This document shows positions 19,401-27,280 of a DNA stretch of 64,000 bases, piece by piece; within the stretch, counting starts at the first letter, position 1; each line of letters opens with the position of its first letter. The DNA is taken from assembly GCA_018223385.1 (NCBI GenBank), contig JAGTTR010000003.1:62001-126000 (forward strand), in the 5' to 3' direction. This DNA comes from Oscillospiraceae bacterium Marseille-Q3528. Lineage in GTDB: Bacteria; Bacillota; Clostridia; Lachnospirales; Lachnospiraceae. A program made the translations under genes and the position numbers. The notes below the pieces were generated by a model that did no database searches, was not told where the DNA came from, and worked only from the letters and a program-made list of their open reading frames with translations.

Positions 19401-19938
19401 TGATCTGTACTGCAAGATGCTCAACGAGGCGGTGAAGAGCCTGAAAGGACTGCCCGTCCGGGAAAGCTACGATACCACCATCGACGTGGACATCGATGCC
19501 TACATTCCCGACAAATACATCCGCAACGAATACCAGAAGCTGGATATTTACAAGCGGATCGCGGGCATTGAAAACCATGAGGAATACGAGGATATGCTGG
19601 AGGAGCTGCTGGATCGGTTCGGCGAACCGCCTAGATCTGTGCTGAACCTGCTGGAGATTGCCTCTGTGAAGGCCCTGGCCCACAGTGCCTACGTCACCGA
19701 GGTTTCGGAAAAAGCAGACTTCATCCGGTTTACGCTCTATGAAAAAGCGGCCATCAATCCGGCGGGCATCCCGGGGCTGGTGGAGGAATGGAAGGGACTG
19801 CTGAAATTCACCGTGGACACCCGGCCGTATTTCCTCTATCAGCGAAAGAAAAACAACCGTCAGGCCAAAGAGGACACCATGGAGATCGTGAAGAAAGTGC
19901 TGCTGGGGATCAAGGCGCTGGTGGATGAAAAGGCCTGA
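16408..19938 (+). CDS. mfd: Transcription-repair coupling factor Mfd
   Basis: A 1176-residue DNA translocase that removes stalled RNA polymerase and recruits UvrA. Domains in order: UvrB-like N-terminal region (about 1-330), the RNA polymerase-interacting domain (SVGDYVVHENHGLGIYRG, about 505-522), RecG-like helicase motor with Walker A GDVGYGKTE (about 654-662) and DEEQ box (about 755), motif VI QLRGRVGRS, and the C-terminal TRCF domain. Length is normal. Between pth and this gene I see only a modest aggtgag ribosome site. It precedes a foldase-like lipoprotein gene by 114 bases. Confidence 0.96.
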   Translation: MQTFLAPLGELEEYHSIKNACEKDAGVVQIAGCMDSQKTHLIYGLSQGKKYRLILAANELKAREIYEDYRFFDPGVLYYPAKDLIFFSADVHGNFLVKERMQVIRALLSGEPLTVVTSIDGCMDHLLPLEEMREAALRITQTSLVEPEALKLRLVNMGYERCAQVEEAGQFAVRGGIVDIFPLTEESPYRLEFWDDEVDSIRSFDAQSQRSIENLDEITIYPASEVLLSKSRIKKGVAKMKQEADRQTALFEKDGKIEEAGRVHRLVRELTEQLDYLDGAAGVDGFVDYFYEKTVSFLDYFPKEDTCVFLDEPNRLTEKAEAVETEFRESMAGRLEKGYLLPGQLNLLYSYKDVVMKLNRFHCTSLCMMEAKSGDYKVKDSFHLEVRSVSSFNNSFELLAQELGDWKKKGYRTVLLSASRTRAKRLAEDLRGFGLNSFYSEDTDRVVQKGEILVLHGSIRRGYEYPMIRFGVLSESDIFGKEKKKKRKKTVYEGQKIQSFTELSVGDYVVHENHGLGIYRGIEKVEVDHTVKDYIKIEYAAGGNLYILATQLEALQKYSGAEGKRPKLNKLGSQDWNKTKTRVRGAVQEIAKDLVELYAARQAREGFVYGPDTVWQREFEEMFPFEETEDQLAAIEAAKRDMESHKIMDRLVCGDVGYGKTEIAIRAAFKAVQEGKQVAYLVPTTILAQQHYNTFVQRMKEFPVRVDLMCRFRTATEQKKTIADLKKGLVDIVIGTHRLLSKDVEFKDLGLLVIDEEQRFGVAHKEKIKKLKENVDVLTLTATPIPRTLHMSLIGIRDMSVLEEAPVDRMPIQTFVMEYNDEIVREAINRELARKGQVFYVYNRVNSIVEMTNRIAALVPEASVAFAHGQMREQELEKIMVDFINGDIDVLVSTTIIETGLDIANVNTMIIHDADQLGLSQLYQLRGRVGRSNRTAYAFLMYKRDKMLKEVAEKRLHAIREFTELGSGFKIAMRDLEIRGAGNLLGAQQSGHMEAVGYDLYCKMLNEAVKSLKGLPVRESYDTTIDVDIDAYIPDKYIRNEYQKLDIYKRIAGIENHEEYEDMLEELLDRFGEPPRSVLNLLEIASVKALAHSAYVTEVSEKADFIRFTLYEKAAINPAGIPGLVEEWKGLLKFTVDTRPYFLYQRKKNNRQAKEDTMEIVKKVLLGIKALVDEKA

Positions 19939-20052
19939 TGTTCTCGGCTGCCTGATGAATATCCGGGTAAACTGGTGAAAAAAGGCGTTGATTGCTGTGT
20001 GGAAAACAGATATAATAAAATTTATGATAAAAACGGGAGGACATATAGAAAT

Positions 20053-21330
20053 ATGAAAAATAGAAAATTGACAGGTATCATCGCCGGTGTGATGCTGGCG
20101 GCTATGGTCATGACCGGATGCAGCGGCAATGGGCTGGATGGCAGCGCCACAGTGGCAACGGTGGGCGACGAGACGATTTCTCTGGGCGTAGCCAATTTCC
20201 TTGCCAAGGTACAGCAGTCCCAGATGGAGACCTACTATAAATCCTACTTTGGGGATTCCATGTGGAGCATGGACATCGGCGGCATGACCTACGAGGAATC
20301 CGTGAAAAATTCCGTGATGGATACGCTGAAAGAGTATTACATCGTGCGGGATCACGCAGCAGACTACGGCGTTACTTTGAGTGATGAGGACGAGCAGAAG
20401 ATCGCCGATACAGCAGCAGCCTTCATGGCAGATAACTCCGCGCTGACCATCAAGCAGATGACCGCTTCTGAGGATGTGGTAAAGGAGCTTCTGGAGCTGG
20501 CTACCATTCGGACAAGAGTGTACAATGCGGTTATCGCAGAGGCAGACACCAACGTGTCTGATGAGGAAGCTGCCCAGAAGAAGGCAGAGTACTTCTACAT
20601 TTCCGTGGCAGATTACACCAACGATGACGGCGAGACCGTTTCCTATACCGATGAGGAGAAGGCCGAGAAGAAGCAGCAGGCCCAGGATATCCTGGATCAG
20701 GCAAAAGAGAGCGGCAATTTTGAGGAAGCCATTACCGCCCAGGATCTGACCATGTCTACCACTACTTTTGGCGGGGATGCCACCACAGCTCTTCCGGATG
20801 CGGTGAAGGAAGCCGCAGATGCGCTGGCAGAGGGCGAGTACACCGATGTCATCGAGGCCAACAACAGCTACTATGTGGCACACCTCATCAGCGAGTTTGA
20901 CCAGGAAGCAACCGACAGCCGCAAGGCAGAGATCGTTTCCAAGCGCCAGACTGAGCATTATGATGAGACATACGAAAACTGGTCAGTGGATGTGAACTTC
21001 TCCGTCAACGAGAAGGTATGGAAGAAGGTTACCTTCGATGCACCGCTCACCATCACTACCAACCAGACCGTTGATCTGAGCACCGAGCAGACAACCGATG
21101 GAAGCGACGAGGCAGAGGCAGCGGACGAGACGACGGCTGGTGATGAGAGCACAGACAGCACGGATGCAGAAGCAGCGGACACGACAGACGGCGCAGCGGC
21201 TGAAAATGCAGATACTGGCGCGGATGCAGAAAACGCAGCCGAGACGGGAGCAGATGCCGGAGCAGCGGACAGCGCAGCTGCCGCCGATGAGACCGCAGCC
21301 GACAATGCAGATAACGCAGAAGCAGAGTAA
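20053..21330 (+). CDS. SurA/PrsA-like foldase lipoprotein (peptidyl-prolyl isomerase family)
   Basis: A 425-residue predicted lipoprotein. The signal peptide ends in MVMTGC with Cys23 as the lipid anchor. The region after it resembles the SurA/PrsA N-terminal chaperone domain (ATVGDETISLGVANFLAKVQ, about 37-56). A parvulin-like segment follows at about 170-300 (AEYFYISVADYT, GNFEEAITAQD, LAEGEYTDVIEANNSYYVAHLI). The last 80 residues are a low-complexity Ala/Asp/Glu/Thr tail. I chose the ATG at 20053 since the upstream extension lacks sense before a signal peptide. A strong terminator follows. It probably folds exported proteins at the outer face of the membrane. Confidence 0.83.
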   Translation: MKNRKLTGIIAGVMLAAMVMTGCSGNGLDGSATVATVGDETISLGVANFLAKVQQSQMETYYKSYFGDSMWSMDIGGMTYEESVKNSVMDTLKEYYIVRDHAADYGVTLSDEDEQKIADTAAAFMADNSALTIKQMTASEDVVKELLELATIRTRVYNAVIAEADTNVSDEEAAQKKAEYFYISVADYTNDDGETVSYTDEEKAEKKQQAQDILDQAKESGNFEEAITAQDLTMSTTTFGGDATTALPDAVKEAADALAEGEYTDVIEANNSYYVAHLISEFDQEATDSRKAEIVSKRQTEHYDETYENWSVDVNFSVNEKVWKKVTFDAPLTITTNQTVDLSTEQTTDGSDEAEAADETTAGDESTDSTDAEAADTTDGAAAENADTGADAENAAETGADAGAADSAAAADETAADNADNAEAE

Positions 21331-21352
21331 ATACAGAAACAGAGATAACATG

Positions 21353-21380
21353 GGCCGATCACGATTGTGGTCGGCCTTTT
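21353..21380 (+). terminator. Intrinsic terminator
   Basis: GGCCGATCAC and GTGGTCGGCC pair (one G-T) around GATT and are followed by TTTT. Confidence 0.85.
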
Positions 21381-21396
21381 CAAATGAAATTATTTT

Positions 21397-21463
21397 ATTC
21401 GGTTGGAACTGACTCGGTCGCGACCGAATAAAAATTGACATTTGCGCGCATGCTTATTATACT
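21397..21463 (+). promoter_or_regulatory. SigA-type promoter with upstream palindromic operator
   Basis: TTGACA (21435-21440) and TATACT (21458-21463) are 17 bases apart. Just upstream is the perfect 14-base palindrome TCGGTCGCGACCGA (21414-21427). ATTCGGT (21397-21403) also mirrors ACCGAAT (21423-21429). The placement suggests a regulator site controlling the ATPase gene downstream. Confidence 0.6.
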
Positions 21464-21509
21464 ATATATATCAATTCTTATCATTTCTTCAGTTTGGAGG
21501 ATGCTGCGT

Positions 21510-22886
21510 ATGTTTTATGGAAGAGAAAATGAGATAAAAAAGCTGTGTGCAATGTTTCGTGCAGACGGGCAGAGGATATCCCTGATTTATGGAAGACGCC
21601 GGATTGGAAAAAGTGAGCTGATCAAACAGGTATTAAAAGAAACCGATCGTAAAAGTATTTATTATGAATGCAAGCAGACTACAGAACAGAATAATACAGA
21701 AAGTTTGGCGGAGTTGATCGGGGAGACATTTGATTTCCCCAAGCCTACATTTGAAAACATGGAGGCTTTGTTACGATTTTTATTCCAAAAATCAGAAAAA
21801 GAACCGTTGATTCTCGTTTTAGATGAGTATCCATATTTGCGGGAAAATACAAAGGGACTTGACAGCGTTTTGCAATCTGTTATTGATCATTACAAAGACA
21901 CTTCTCATATGAAGCTGATCGTCTGTGGTTCCTATGTGGATACGATGAAGGCACTTCTGGAAAAACAGAATCCGCTGTATGGAAGAATTGATCTTACGCT
22001 GAATCTGAAACCGATGGACTATTTTGAATCCGCATTGTTCTACCCTGCATTTTCAGAAGAAGATAAAGTAAGACTGTTCAGCGTGTTCGGCGGCATTCCT
22101 TATTATAATCGCTTGATCGATGCCAAGAAAAGTGTGCGGGAAAATATCATAGACCTGATCGCGTCGCCTGGGGCGCGTCTGGAAAATGAGGTATCTATGT
22201 ATCTGAATGCAGAGATTTCCAAAATTACAAATGCAAATGAAGTTTTTGAAGCCCTCGCAAAAGGATTTTCCAGATATAAGGACATTCTGGATCAGTCCAA
22301 TGTCTCCAGCGGGCCTGCATTGATTGATGTTCTTGATAAGCTGATGCGCATGGATGTTGTTGCAAAAGAGGCGCCCATTAACGATGAAAACAATAAGAAA
22401 AAATCAGGATATTTTATTTCAGACAATCTGTCCCTGTTTTATTACAAGTATATTTTCAGAAATATGTCGAGAATGAATATTATGGACGCAGACATTTTTT
22501 ATGACAGATATATCGCAGATGATTTTGAAACAAAGCATGTTCCGAGAATATTCGAACGGATTTGTAAGCAATATCTGATCAGAAGAAACCGGAAAGGCTT
22601 GATGGACGAGATTTTTGAAAAAATCGGAAAATACTATTACGATGATCCGGTTGAGAAAAAGAATGGAGAATTTGATATTGTAACACAGGATGACAAAGGA
22701 TACATTTTTTATGAAGCAAAATTCAGAAAAGAGCCTGTAACAGAGAGCAGTGTGCAAAATGAAATTCGTCAGGTAAAGCAAACTGGTCTGGAATGCTATA
22801 GATACGGCTTTTTTTCAAGGGCAGGGTTTACCTGTGAGGAAGGAAATGACCGGATATTGATTCCATTAAGTGAGCTGTATCAATAA
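21510..22886 (+). CDS. Archaeal-type STAND/AAA ATPase with DUF234-like C-terminus
   Basis: A 458-residue ATPase of the ATPase_2 / DUF234 type, common in archaea and gut anaerobes. The N-terminus MFYGRENEIKKL is typical, with Walker A YGRRRIGKSEL (about 28-38) and Walker B LILVLDEYPYL (about 103-113). The C-terminal third includes a nuclease-like segment (EFDIVTQDDKGYIFYEAKFR, about 406-425) that resembles an Archaeal_ATPase-associated DUF234/restriction-like fold. TTGGAGG lies 9 bases before the ATG at 21510. The gene is visibly richer in A+T than its neighbours, which suggests transfer. Role unknown; possible links to defence or mobile elements are not shown. Confidence 0.75.
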   Translation: MFYGRENEIKKLCAMFRADGQRISLIYGRRRIGKSELIKQVLKETDRKSIYYECKQTTEQNNTESLAELIGETFDFPKPTFENMEALLRFLFQKSEKEPLILVLDEYPYLRENTKGLDSVLQSVIDHYKDTSHMKLIVCGSYVDTMKALLEKQNPLYGRIDLTLNLKPMDYFESALFYPAFSEEDKVRLFSVFGGIPYYNRLIDAKKSVRENIIDLIASPGARLENEVSMYLNAEISKITNANEVFEALAKGFSRYKDILDQSNVSSGPALIDVLDKLMRMDVVAKEAPINDENNKKKSGYFISDNLSLFYYKYIFRNMSRMNIMDADIFYDRYIADDFETKHVPRIFERICKQYLIRRNRKGLMDEIFEKIGKYYYDDPVEKKNGEFDIVTQDDKGYIFYEAKFRKEPVTESSVQNEIRQVKQTGLECYRYGFFSRAGFTCEEGNDRILIPLSELYQ

Positions 22887-22955
22887 AGATCTGATGATAG
22901 CCGATGCCCTGTTAAAAACAGAGTGAAAATTTGGGACTCCTGGTCTCGTTTTCTG

Positions 22956-22984
22956 TTGCTGTCGGGTTTTGAAGGTGTTATAAT
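22956..22984 (+). promoter_or_regulatory. SigA-type promoter of surface-protein gene
   Basis: TTGCTG (22956-22961) and TATAAT (22979-22984) lie 17 bases apart, about 50 bases before the ATG at 23037. Confidence 0.55.
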
Positions 22985-23036
22985 AAATGACACAAGAGAA
23001 ACCATAGACCGGAAAAGTACGACGAGGGGGAAAACA

Positions 23037-23543
23037 ATGAAGAAACGGATATGCAGTTTGGTGTCTGTCCTGTGCCTGATGTCAGCCATGCTTCCCATGA
23101 CTGCATTTGCAGAAGCCAGCACCATCGCAGAAGAGACGACGGAAGAGATGGTGGGAGAGGCGCTGGTGGCTGCGCCTGCAGCGGACGGCATCGTGGAAAT
23201 GCCGACGGAAGAGAAACTGGCAGCTGTGCCTGCAGCGGACGATATGGAGGATGCGAAGACGGAAGAGGCGCTGGAGGCTGCGCCTGCAGTGGATGACATC
23301 GCGGAAATGAAGGCAGAAGAGGGAATGATCGCTGTATTTGCGGCGGATGGCATCGCGGAAGTGACGACGAAAAAGGAAATGCAGACGGCACTTGCAGATG
23401 ACAGCGTGACAGAGATTCATGTGATCCAGGATATGGCATTTACGGATTCGATAGACAGCAGTAAGGTAATCGAGGTTGAACCAGATGTAACCTTAACGGT
23501 GGGGGGGGTATCAAACGACCGTATCCGGTACGATTGTAAATAA
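23037..23543 (+). CDS. Secreted surface protein, N-terminal part (interrupted by frameshift)
   Basis: Residues 1-25 are a signal peptide (MKKRICSLVSVLCLMSAMLP then TAFAEA). A degenerate acidic repeat of about 17-20 residues follows, with variants of AAPAADGIVEMPTEEK occurring four to five times (about 40-120). The frame then enters a predicted beta-rich region and reaches G8 (23501-23508), after which it stops at 23541-23543. With seven G the reading would continue as VGGYQTTVSGTIVNNG straight into the downstream frame. A gaggggg site precedes the ATG. I read this and the next entry as one gene of about 930 codons split by a one-base insertion. Confidence 0.75.
   Translation: MKKRICSLVSVLCLMSAMLPMTAFAEASTIAEETTEEMVGEALVAAPAADGIVEMPTEEKLAAVPAADDMEDAKTEEALEAAPAVDDIAEMKAEEGMIAVFAADGIAEVTTKKEMQTALADDSVTEIHVIQDMAFTDSIDSSKVIEVEPDVTLTVGGVSNDRIRYDCK
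23501..23508 (+). repeat. G8 homopolymer tract inside a surface-protein gene
   Basis: Eight consecutive G inside the coding region; seven would restore one continuous frame. Such tracts are prone to slippage in replication and also to sequencing error. Confidence 0.8.
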
Positions 23544-23556
23544 TGGTACGATCAGA

Positions 23557-25833
23557 GTGACCAGCAGCGGTAAATGTACCTGGAAGGCAGTGACCAGCGG
23601 AAGCGGAAAGCTTGTGGCGGCGAATGTCAAGTGGGGAGAATACCAGACTTATGTGGATTATGGATGCGTGCCGGAAGCCATGATGGAAAACTGCCAGATT
23701 AACATTGTGAAGGATGTTTCGGTTCGGCCGACAGTCAGCCTGCCGGAGAATATGCAGGTCGGGGACACGATCGCACCGACCGTCACGAATCTGATCGATG
23801 GTGTGGACATTGCGAATGTGTTCAAATACACATGGAAGAATGGAAACAGCAGCCAGGTGTATAATGGCGCAGCGACTCCCACGCTGACAGCGAAGGGAAC
23901 ATTGAAGCTGAACCTTGCGGCGAAGAAACCATATGTCATGTGTTCTTCTTCGGGATCTTATGGAAGCATCGATGCATCGGGAACAGTTGCGGCAAAGCTG
24001 CTTGATGTGGTGTATGTGGATGCGGCGAATGGCAAGGATTCGAATATAGGTGACAGCACGGCGGCTGCAGTAAAAAACCTTGGAGCAGCAGCCGATAAAA
24101 TGAAAGATGGCGGAACCATCGTGCTTTGCGGAGATTATTCCGGTTCCATGGCATACATAGAAAAGAATGTGACGATCAGAAGTGCCGGGGAGAATCCGGT
24201 GAAACTGGCGCTGTCAGATTTCAGCGGCCTGATGATCGCCGGAGGCGTGAACGTGACCCTGGATCATATTGATCTGGCAGGAACTACCGTATCTGCTTAC
24301 GGAAGCGGAACAGACAGGGCGATGGTATTCCATCATTGTACAGGAGAGACGACGCTTACCAATGGGAATGCGCAGTTTGGCTCTGTGACACTGAGTAACA
24401 GCAATCTGTCCGGTTATCTCTATGCGGCAGACAGCCTGACAATGCATGCTTCGACTTTTTCCGGGCAGTTTGTGACAGACAATTTTGTGGCGACAGGCAG
24501 CAATCAGATCGTCTCAAAGAAGAATGCACCGGTCAGAATAAACGGAACGATCACAACAGAATCACCGGTAACGATCGCACCGGCAGTGCTGGAGCGGGGA
24601 GAAAAGCTGGTAGAGGTGGCAAAAGATTCTGCGGTTGATACAGCGGATCATTTTGCGCTTACAGATGATCAGAATGGGAAGTATGTGCTCAAATGCAGAA
24701 TCCGTTATAATGGTACCTATATTGGACTGTCGGAGCGTGTGGAAACGCAGGATGGCAGATTTGCGGTTTCGGATGAACCTGTGATCGGGCAGGAGGTGAA
24801 AGATCCTGCGGTAAACTTCAACCGCTCGGAATTTGGGTCAGCAGCCATATCGCTTAAGAGCGCCGTATGGAGCGGTTATACAGATGTGGATGGGAAAACG
24901 TGGAGCCTGGGGGATATCCCGGAACTGACGATCACACTGAGTACAGATGTATATGATAATCCATTTTCTCATTTTGATGATACGTTTGATGCCGCCAAAC
25001 TGAAAATATGCACCTGGGCAGATACGGATGAAATGTCCCGTTTTGATGACGAACTGGTGAATGCGGCGGCAGTGTGCCTTGTGAAAGAGGGACAGGGGGT
25101 CAGTGATGATGGCCGGACGTTTACCTTTACGGTAAGATATCCGGAAGTCACCAGACTGTCGCAGCAGATCGCGGTAGATACCGTGGAGCGGACGGCAAAT
25201 TGCGGGGATGTGCTGGAGGCAAGAGAAGCAGCTGCTCAGAGTAAGATCACCTATGAGAGTAGTGACCCGGAGGTTGCGTCCGTGGATGCACAGACCGGAA
25301 AGATCACGGTGCATAAGGCCGGTAGGGTAATGATCACCCTTCGGGCAGAACAGACAGATGTATACGAAGCAGCAGAGACAAAGTATCCGCTCATCGTAAC
25401 ACATGCGTTTTCTTCTGAATGGAAACATGATGATAAAGAGCATTGGAAGGAATGTGCGTGTGGAGAAAAGGGTGAAGTGGGCTCCCATTCTGGCGGGAAA
25501 GCAGATACCGCCCATAAAGCGGACTGTGCGATCTGTGGCACCGCGTATGGAGAGATAGCGAAAGCGGATGATATTCCGAAAAAAGACGATGGCCAGAATA
25601 AAGATAATGACCAGACGAAAGACAATACTCAGAACAACGGCAACAGTCAGACAAAGGATGATACGCAGTCAACAGGCCATACGGATAATAGCGGAACCCG
25701 GCAGCAGGATAATGGCAATCAGAGAGCGGTGGCGACCGGAGATGACCAGCCTGTGATGATGTGGGCAATGTTGCTTCTGATCAGTGGGCTGGCTGTGGCA
25801 GCAGGAATGCGGAAAAGAAAAAACAGAGGATAG
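23557..25833 (+). CDS. Surface protein, C-terminal part with beta-helix-like, Ig-like and sorting-tail regions
   Basis: The 758-residue frame begins at a GTG, but coding sense extends upstream to the G8 tract, so this is the continuation of the preceding entry. Seen: a right-handed beta-helix-like region (VYVDAANGKDSNIGDSTAAAVKNLGAAADKM, about 151-180, is typical of pectate-lyase-like repeats), a BIG2-like segment (ITYESSDPEVASVDAQTGKITV, about 565-587) and a Cys/His segment (HWKECACGEKGEVGSHSGG). A Lys/Asp/Gln-rich wall-spanning linker follows, ending in VATGDD, a hydrophobic segment and RKRKNRG. The tail resembles sortase signals with a non-canonical TGD motif. No ribosome site precedes the GTG. 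Probably a cell-wall-displayed adhesin-like protein. Confidence 0.72.
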   Translation: MTSSGKCTWKAVTSGSGKLVAANVKWGEYQTYVDYGCVPEAMMENCQINIVKDVSVRPTVSLPENMQVGDTIAPTVTNLIDGVDIANVFKYTWKNGNSSQVYNGAATPTLTAKGTLKLNLAAKKPYVMCSSSGSYGSIDASGTVAAKLLDVVYVDAANGKDSNIGDSTAAAVKNLGAAADKMKDGGTIVLCGDYSGSMAYIEKNVTIRSAGENPVKLALSDFSGLMIAGGVNVTLDHIDLAGTTVSAYGSGTDRAMVFHHCTGETTLTNGNAQFGSVTLSNSNLSGYLYAADSLTMHASTFSGQFVTDNFVATGSNQIVSKKNAPVRINGTITTESPVTIAPAVLERGEKLVEVAKDSAVDTADHFALTDDQNGKYVLKCRIRYNGTYIGLSERVETQDGRFAVSDEPVIGQEVKDPAVNFNRSEFGSAAISLKSAVWSGYTDVDGKTWSLGDIPELTITLSTDVYDNPFSHFDDTFDAAKLKICTWADTDEMSRFDDELVNAAAVCLVKEGQGVSDDGRTFTFTVRYPEVTRLSQQIAVDTVERTANCGDVLEAREAAAQSKITYESSDPEVASVDAQTGKITVHKAGRVMITLRAEQTDVYEAAETKYPLIVTHAFSSEWKHDDKEHWKECACGEKGEVGSHSGGKADTAHKADCAICGTAYGEIAKADDIPKKDDGQNKDNDQTKDNTQNNGNSQTKDDTQSTGHTDNSGTRQQDNGNQRAVATGDDQPVMMWAMLLLISGLAVAAGMRKRKNRG

Positions 25834-25865
25834 GAGCATAACCCGGACAGGTTTCAGAAACGATA

Positions 25866-25905
25866 CAGCAAAAAGCAGTCGGAAAATTGACTGCTTTTTT
25901 GCTGC
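25866..25905. terminator. Intrinsic terminator
   Basis: AAAAAGCAGTC and GACTGCTTTTTT pair around GGAAAATT; the outer AGC/GCT also pairs. The long T-run marks termination after the surface-protein gene. Confidence 0.85.
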
Positions 25906-26108
25906 ATCGGCGTGAATCTGGTATGGGGCAAAAAACGGAATGTTGCCAACATGCTCCCGGCGGTGCATTCTGCTCGATGGATCGATACGCTTCTGCTGTT
26001 TACGCAGCATTATTTTCTGTGCTATAATCATTTCAATAAGTTCGTGTAACACGCATCGAACCCGAAGAACCGGACGGCACAGAACCGGCCGAAGCATGGG
26101 GCAGAACA

Positions 26109-26540
26109 ATGAAGAAGATTAAACTGACAGAAAGTGATAAAACGGGGCTGCTGGCTGCGCTGGCGGTCTGTCTGATCGGCATACTGGTGGCGGTGGTCAT
26201 TGTGGTGGGTGTCGATATCTATCGCAAGCATACCTACACCTGCGCAATCCCGCCGGACGGGTACCGCATCATCGACATGAAACGAGAGACACATACGTCT
26301 TATTCCGTCAATGGAGACAACACCGAGGAGGTCTATATCCTTTCGGTCGAATACGAAGTGGACGGGAACAGCTACACAGATACGATACAGATTCTTGCCG
26401 GGACCAACTTTGCAGCTGAACTGCACGGCAGGTACATCGCTGACGATGCGCCGGAACAGGTGCTGGGCGATATTTTCTATTCTGCCAGGGATCCTTCCCA
26501 TATCGGACGGTATGGGGATGATTCGATTTTTGTGGAATAA
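26109..26540 (+). CDS. Small membrane-anchored protein of unknown function
   Basis: A 143-residue protein with one N-terminal membrane segment (about 14-37, TGLLAALAVCLIGILVAVVI) followed by an extracellular beta-rich domain of about 100 residues. I recognise no family. TTTACG (25999-26004) and TATAAT (26023-26028) form a plausible promoter with 18-base spacing. It stands between a terminator and a gene remnant, so it is probably transcribed alone. Confidence 0.6.
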   Translation: MKKIKLTESDKTGLLAALAVCLIGILVAVVIVVGVDIYRKHTYTCAIPPDGYRIIDMKRETHTSYSVNGDNTEEVYILSVEYEVDGNSYTDTIQILAGTNFAAELHGRYIADDAPEQVLGDIFYSARDPSHIGRYGDDSIFVE

Positions 26541-26591
26541 GGGTGGAAAACAGGCGATGGCTGCGATTTCTGAAATTGTGAGGGTAAGAAG

Positions 26592-26669
26592 ATGAATGAT
26601 CGGTGGGTCGAATTTGCAATCCGGATCCAGAGTATTGCGCAGGCGGGGCTTCAGTACGGAAAAGACCAG
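26592..26669 (+). pseudogene. N-terminal remnant of a NUDIX hydrolase
   Basis: The first 25 or so codons read MNDRWVEFAIRIQSIAQAG then LQYGKD. This matches the start of NUDIX hydrolases with the NUDIX_N helical domain (typically W-E-A-x-x-L-Q-x-I-A-Q-x-G-L-x-Y-x-K-D). After that the frame runs into the start region of the following GNAT gene with no NUDIX box. The rest of the gene has been deleted, so this is a relic. Confidence 0.55.
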
Positions 26670-26709
26670 TCCGTGGCATCCAATGCGGAAAAGAAAGGAA
26701 GAAAACATC

Positions 26710-27195
26710 ATGAATATTACCTATGCAGAGGCAAAAGATATCGCCGCCATCGCTGCGGTGGAGGCAGCGTGCTTCCCACCTGCGGAAGCGGCAACGGAAA
26801 AGGAATTTGTGGAAAGAGTCACATATTACGGCAGCCATTTTTGGCTGCTTTATGAAGAGGGAAAGCTGATCGCGTTTGTGGACGGATTTGTGACGGACGA
26901 GCCGGATCTGACGGATGAAATGTATGCCCATGCGTCGATGCACAACGAAAATGGCGCATGGCAGATGATCTTTGGGGTCAATACCCTGCCGGACTATCGC
27001 CGACACGGATATGCCGGGGAACTGCTCCGCCGTGCCATCGCCGATGCGAAGCAGCAGGGACGAAAGGGACTTGTGCTGACCTGCAAGGAAAGGCTTCTTC
27101 CTTATTATGCCAAATTTGGTTTTGTTGACGAAGGGGTGACGGATAAATCCACCCACGGAAATGTCCAGTGGCATCAGATGCGGCTGACCTTCTGA
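26710..27195 (+). CDS. GNAT family N-acetyltransferase
   Basis: A 161-residue acyltransferase of the GNAT fold. The acetyl-CoA-binding motif A appears as FGVNTLPDYRRHGYAGELLRRAI (about 87-109, R-x-x-G-x-A), and the C-terminus has YYAKFGFVDEG. The N-terminus ITYAEAKDIAAIAAVEAACFPPAEAA resembles serotonin/polyamine-type GNATs. aaaggaagaaaac precedes the ATG at 26710. It follows the NUDIX remnant directly and is closed by a terminator. Substrate unknown. Confidence 0.82.
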   Translation: MNITYAEAKDIAAIAAVEAACFPPAEAATEKEFVERVTYYGSHFWLLYEEGKLIAFVDGFVTDEPDLTDEMYAHASMHNENGAWQMIFGVNTLPDYRRHGYAGELLRRAIADAKQQGRKGLVLTCKERLLPYYAKFGFVDEGVTDKSTHGNVQWHQMRLTF

Positions 27196-27214
27196 TAAGA
27201 ATTTCCGATAAATA

Positions 27215-27261
27215 AAAGTGCAGAAATGTATGTAATATTCCCATACATCTCTGCACTTTCT
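27215..27261. terminator. Bidirectional intrinsic terminator
   Basis: AAAGTGCAGA-ATGTATG pairs with CATACAT-CTGCACTTT around a short loop. It separates the convergent GNAT and yqeY-like genes. Confidence 0.8.
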
Positions 27262-27280
27262 TTGTAAATGGGGGATGCTT

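Noticed and set aside
23100..23400. CRISPR-like array in the repeated part of the surface gene
   Set aside because: The repeats are imperfect, in frame, and code for acidic peptide units; there are no uniform spacers.
23082..23439. His/Cys/Arg-rich open frames across the acidic repeat region of the surface protein
   Set aside because: They are alternate-frame products of the repeat DNA and lack starts with ribosome sites.
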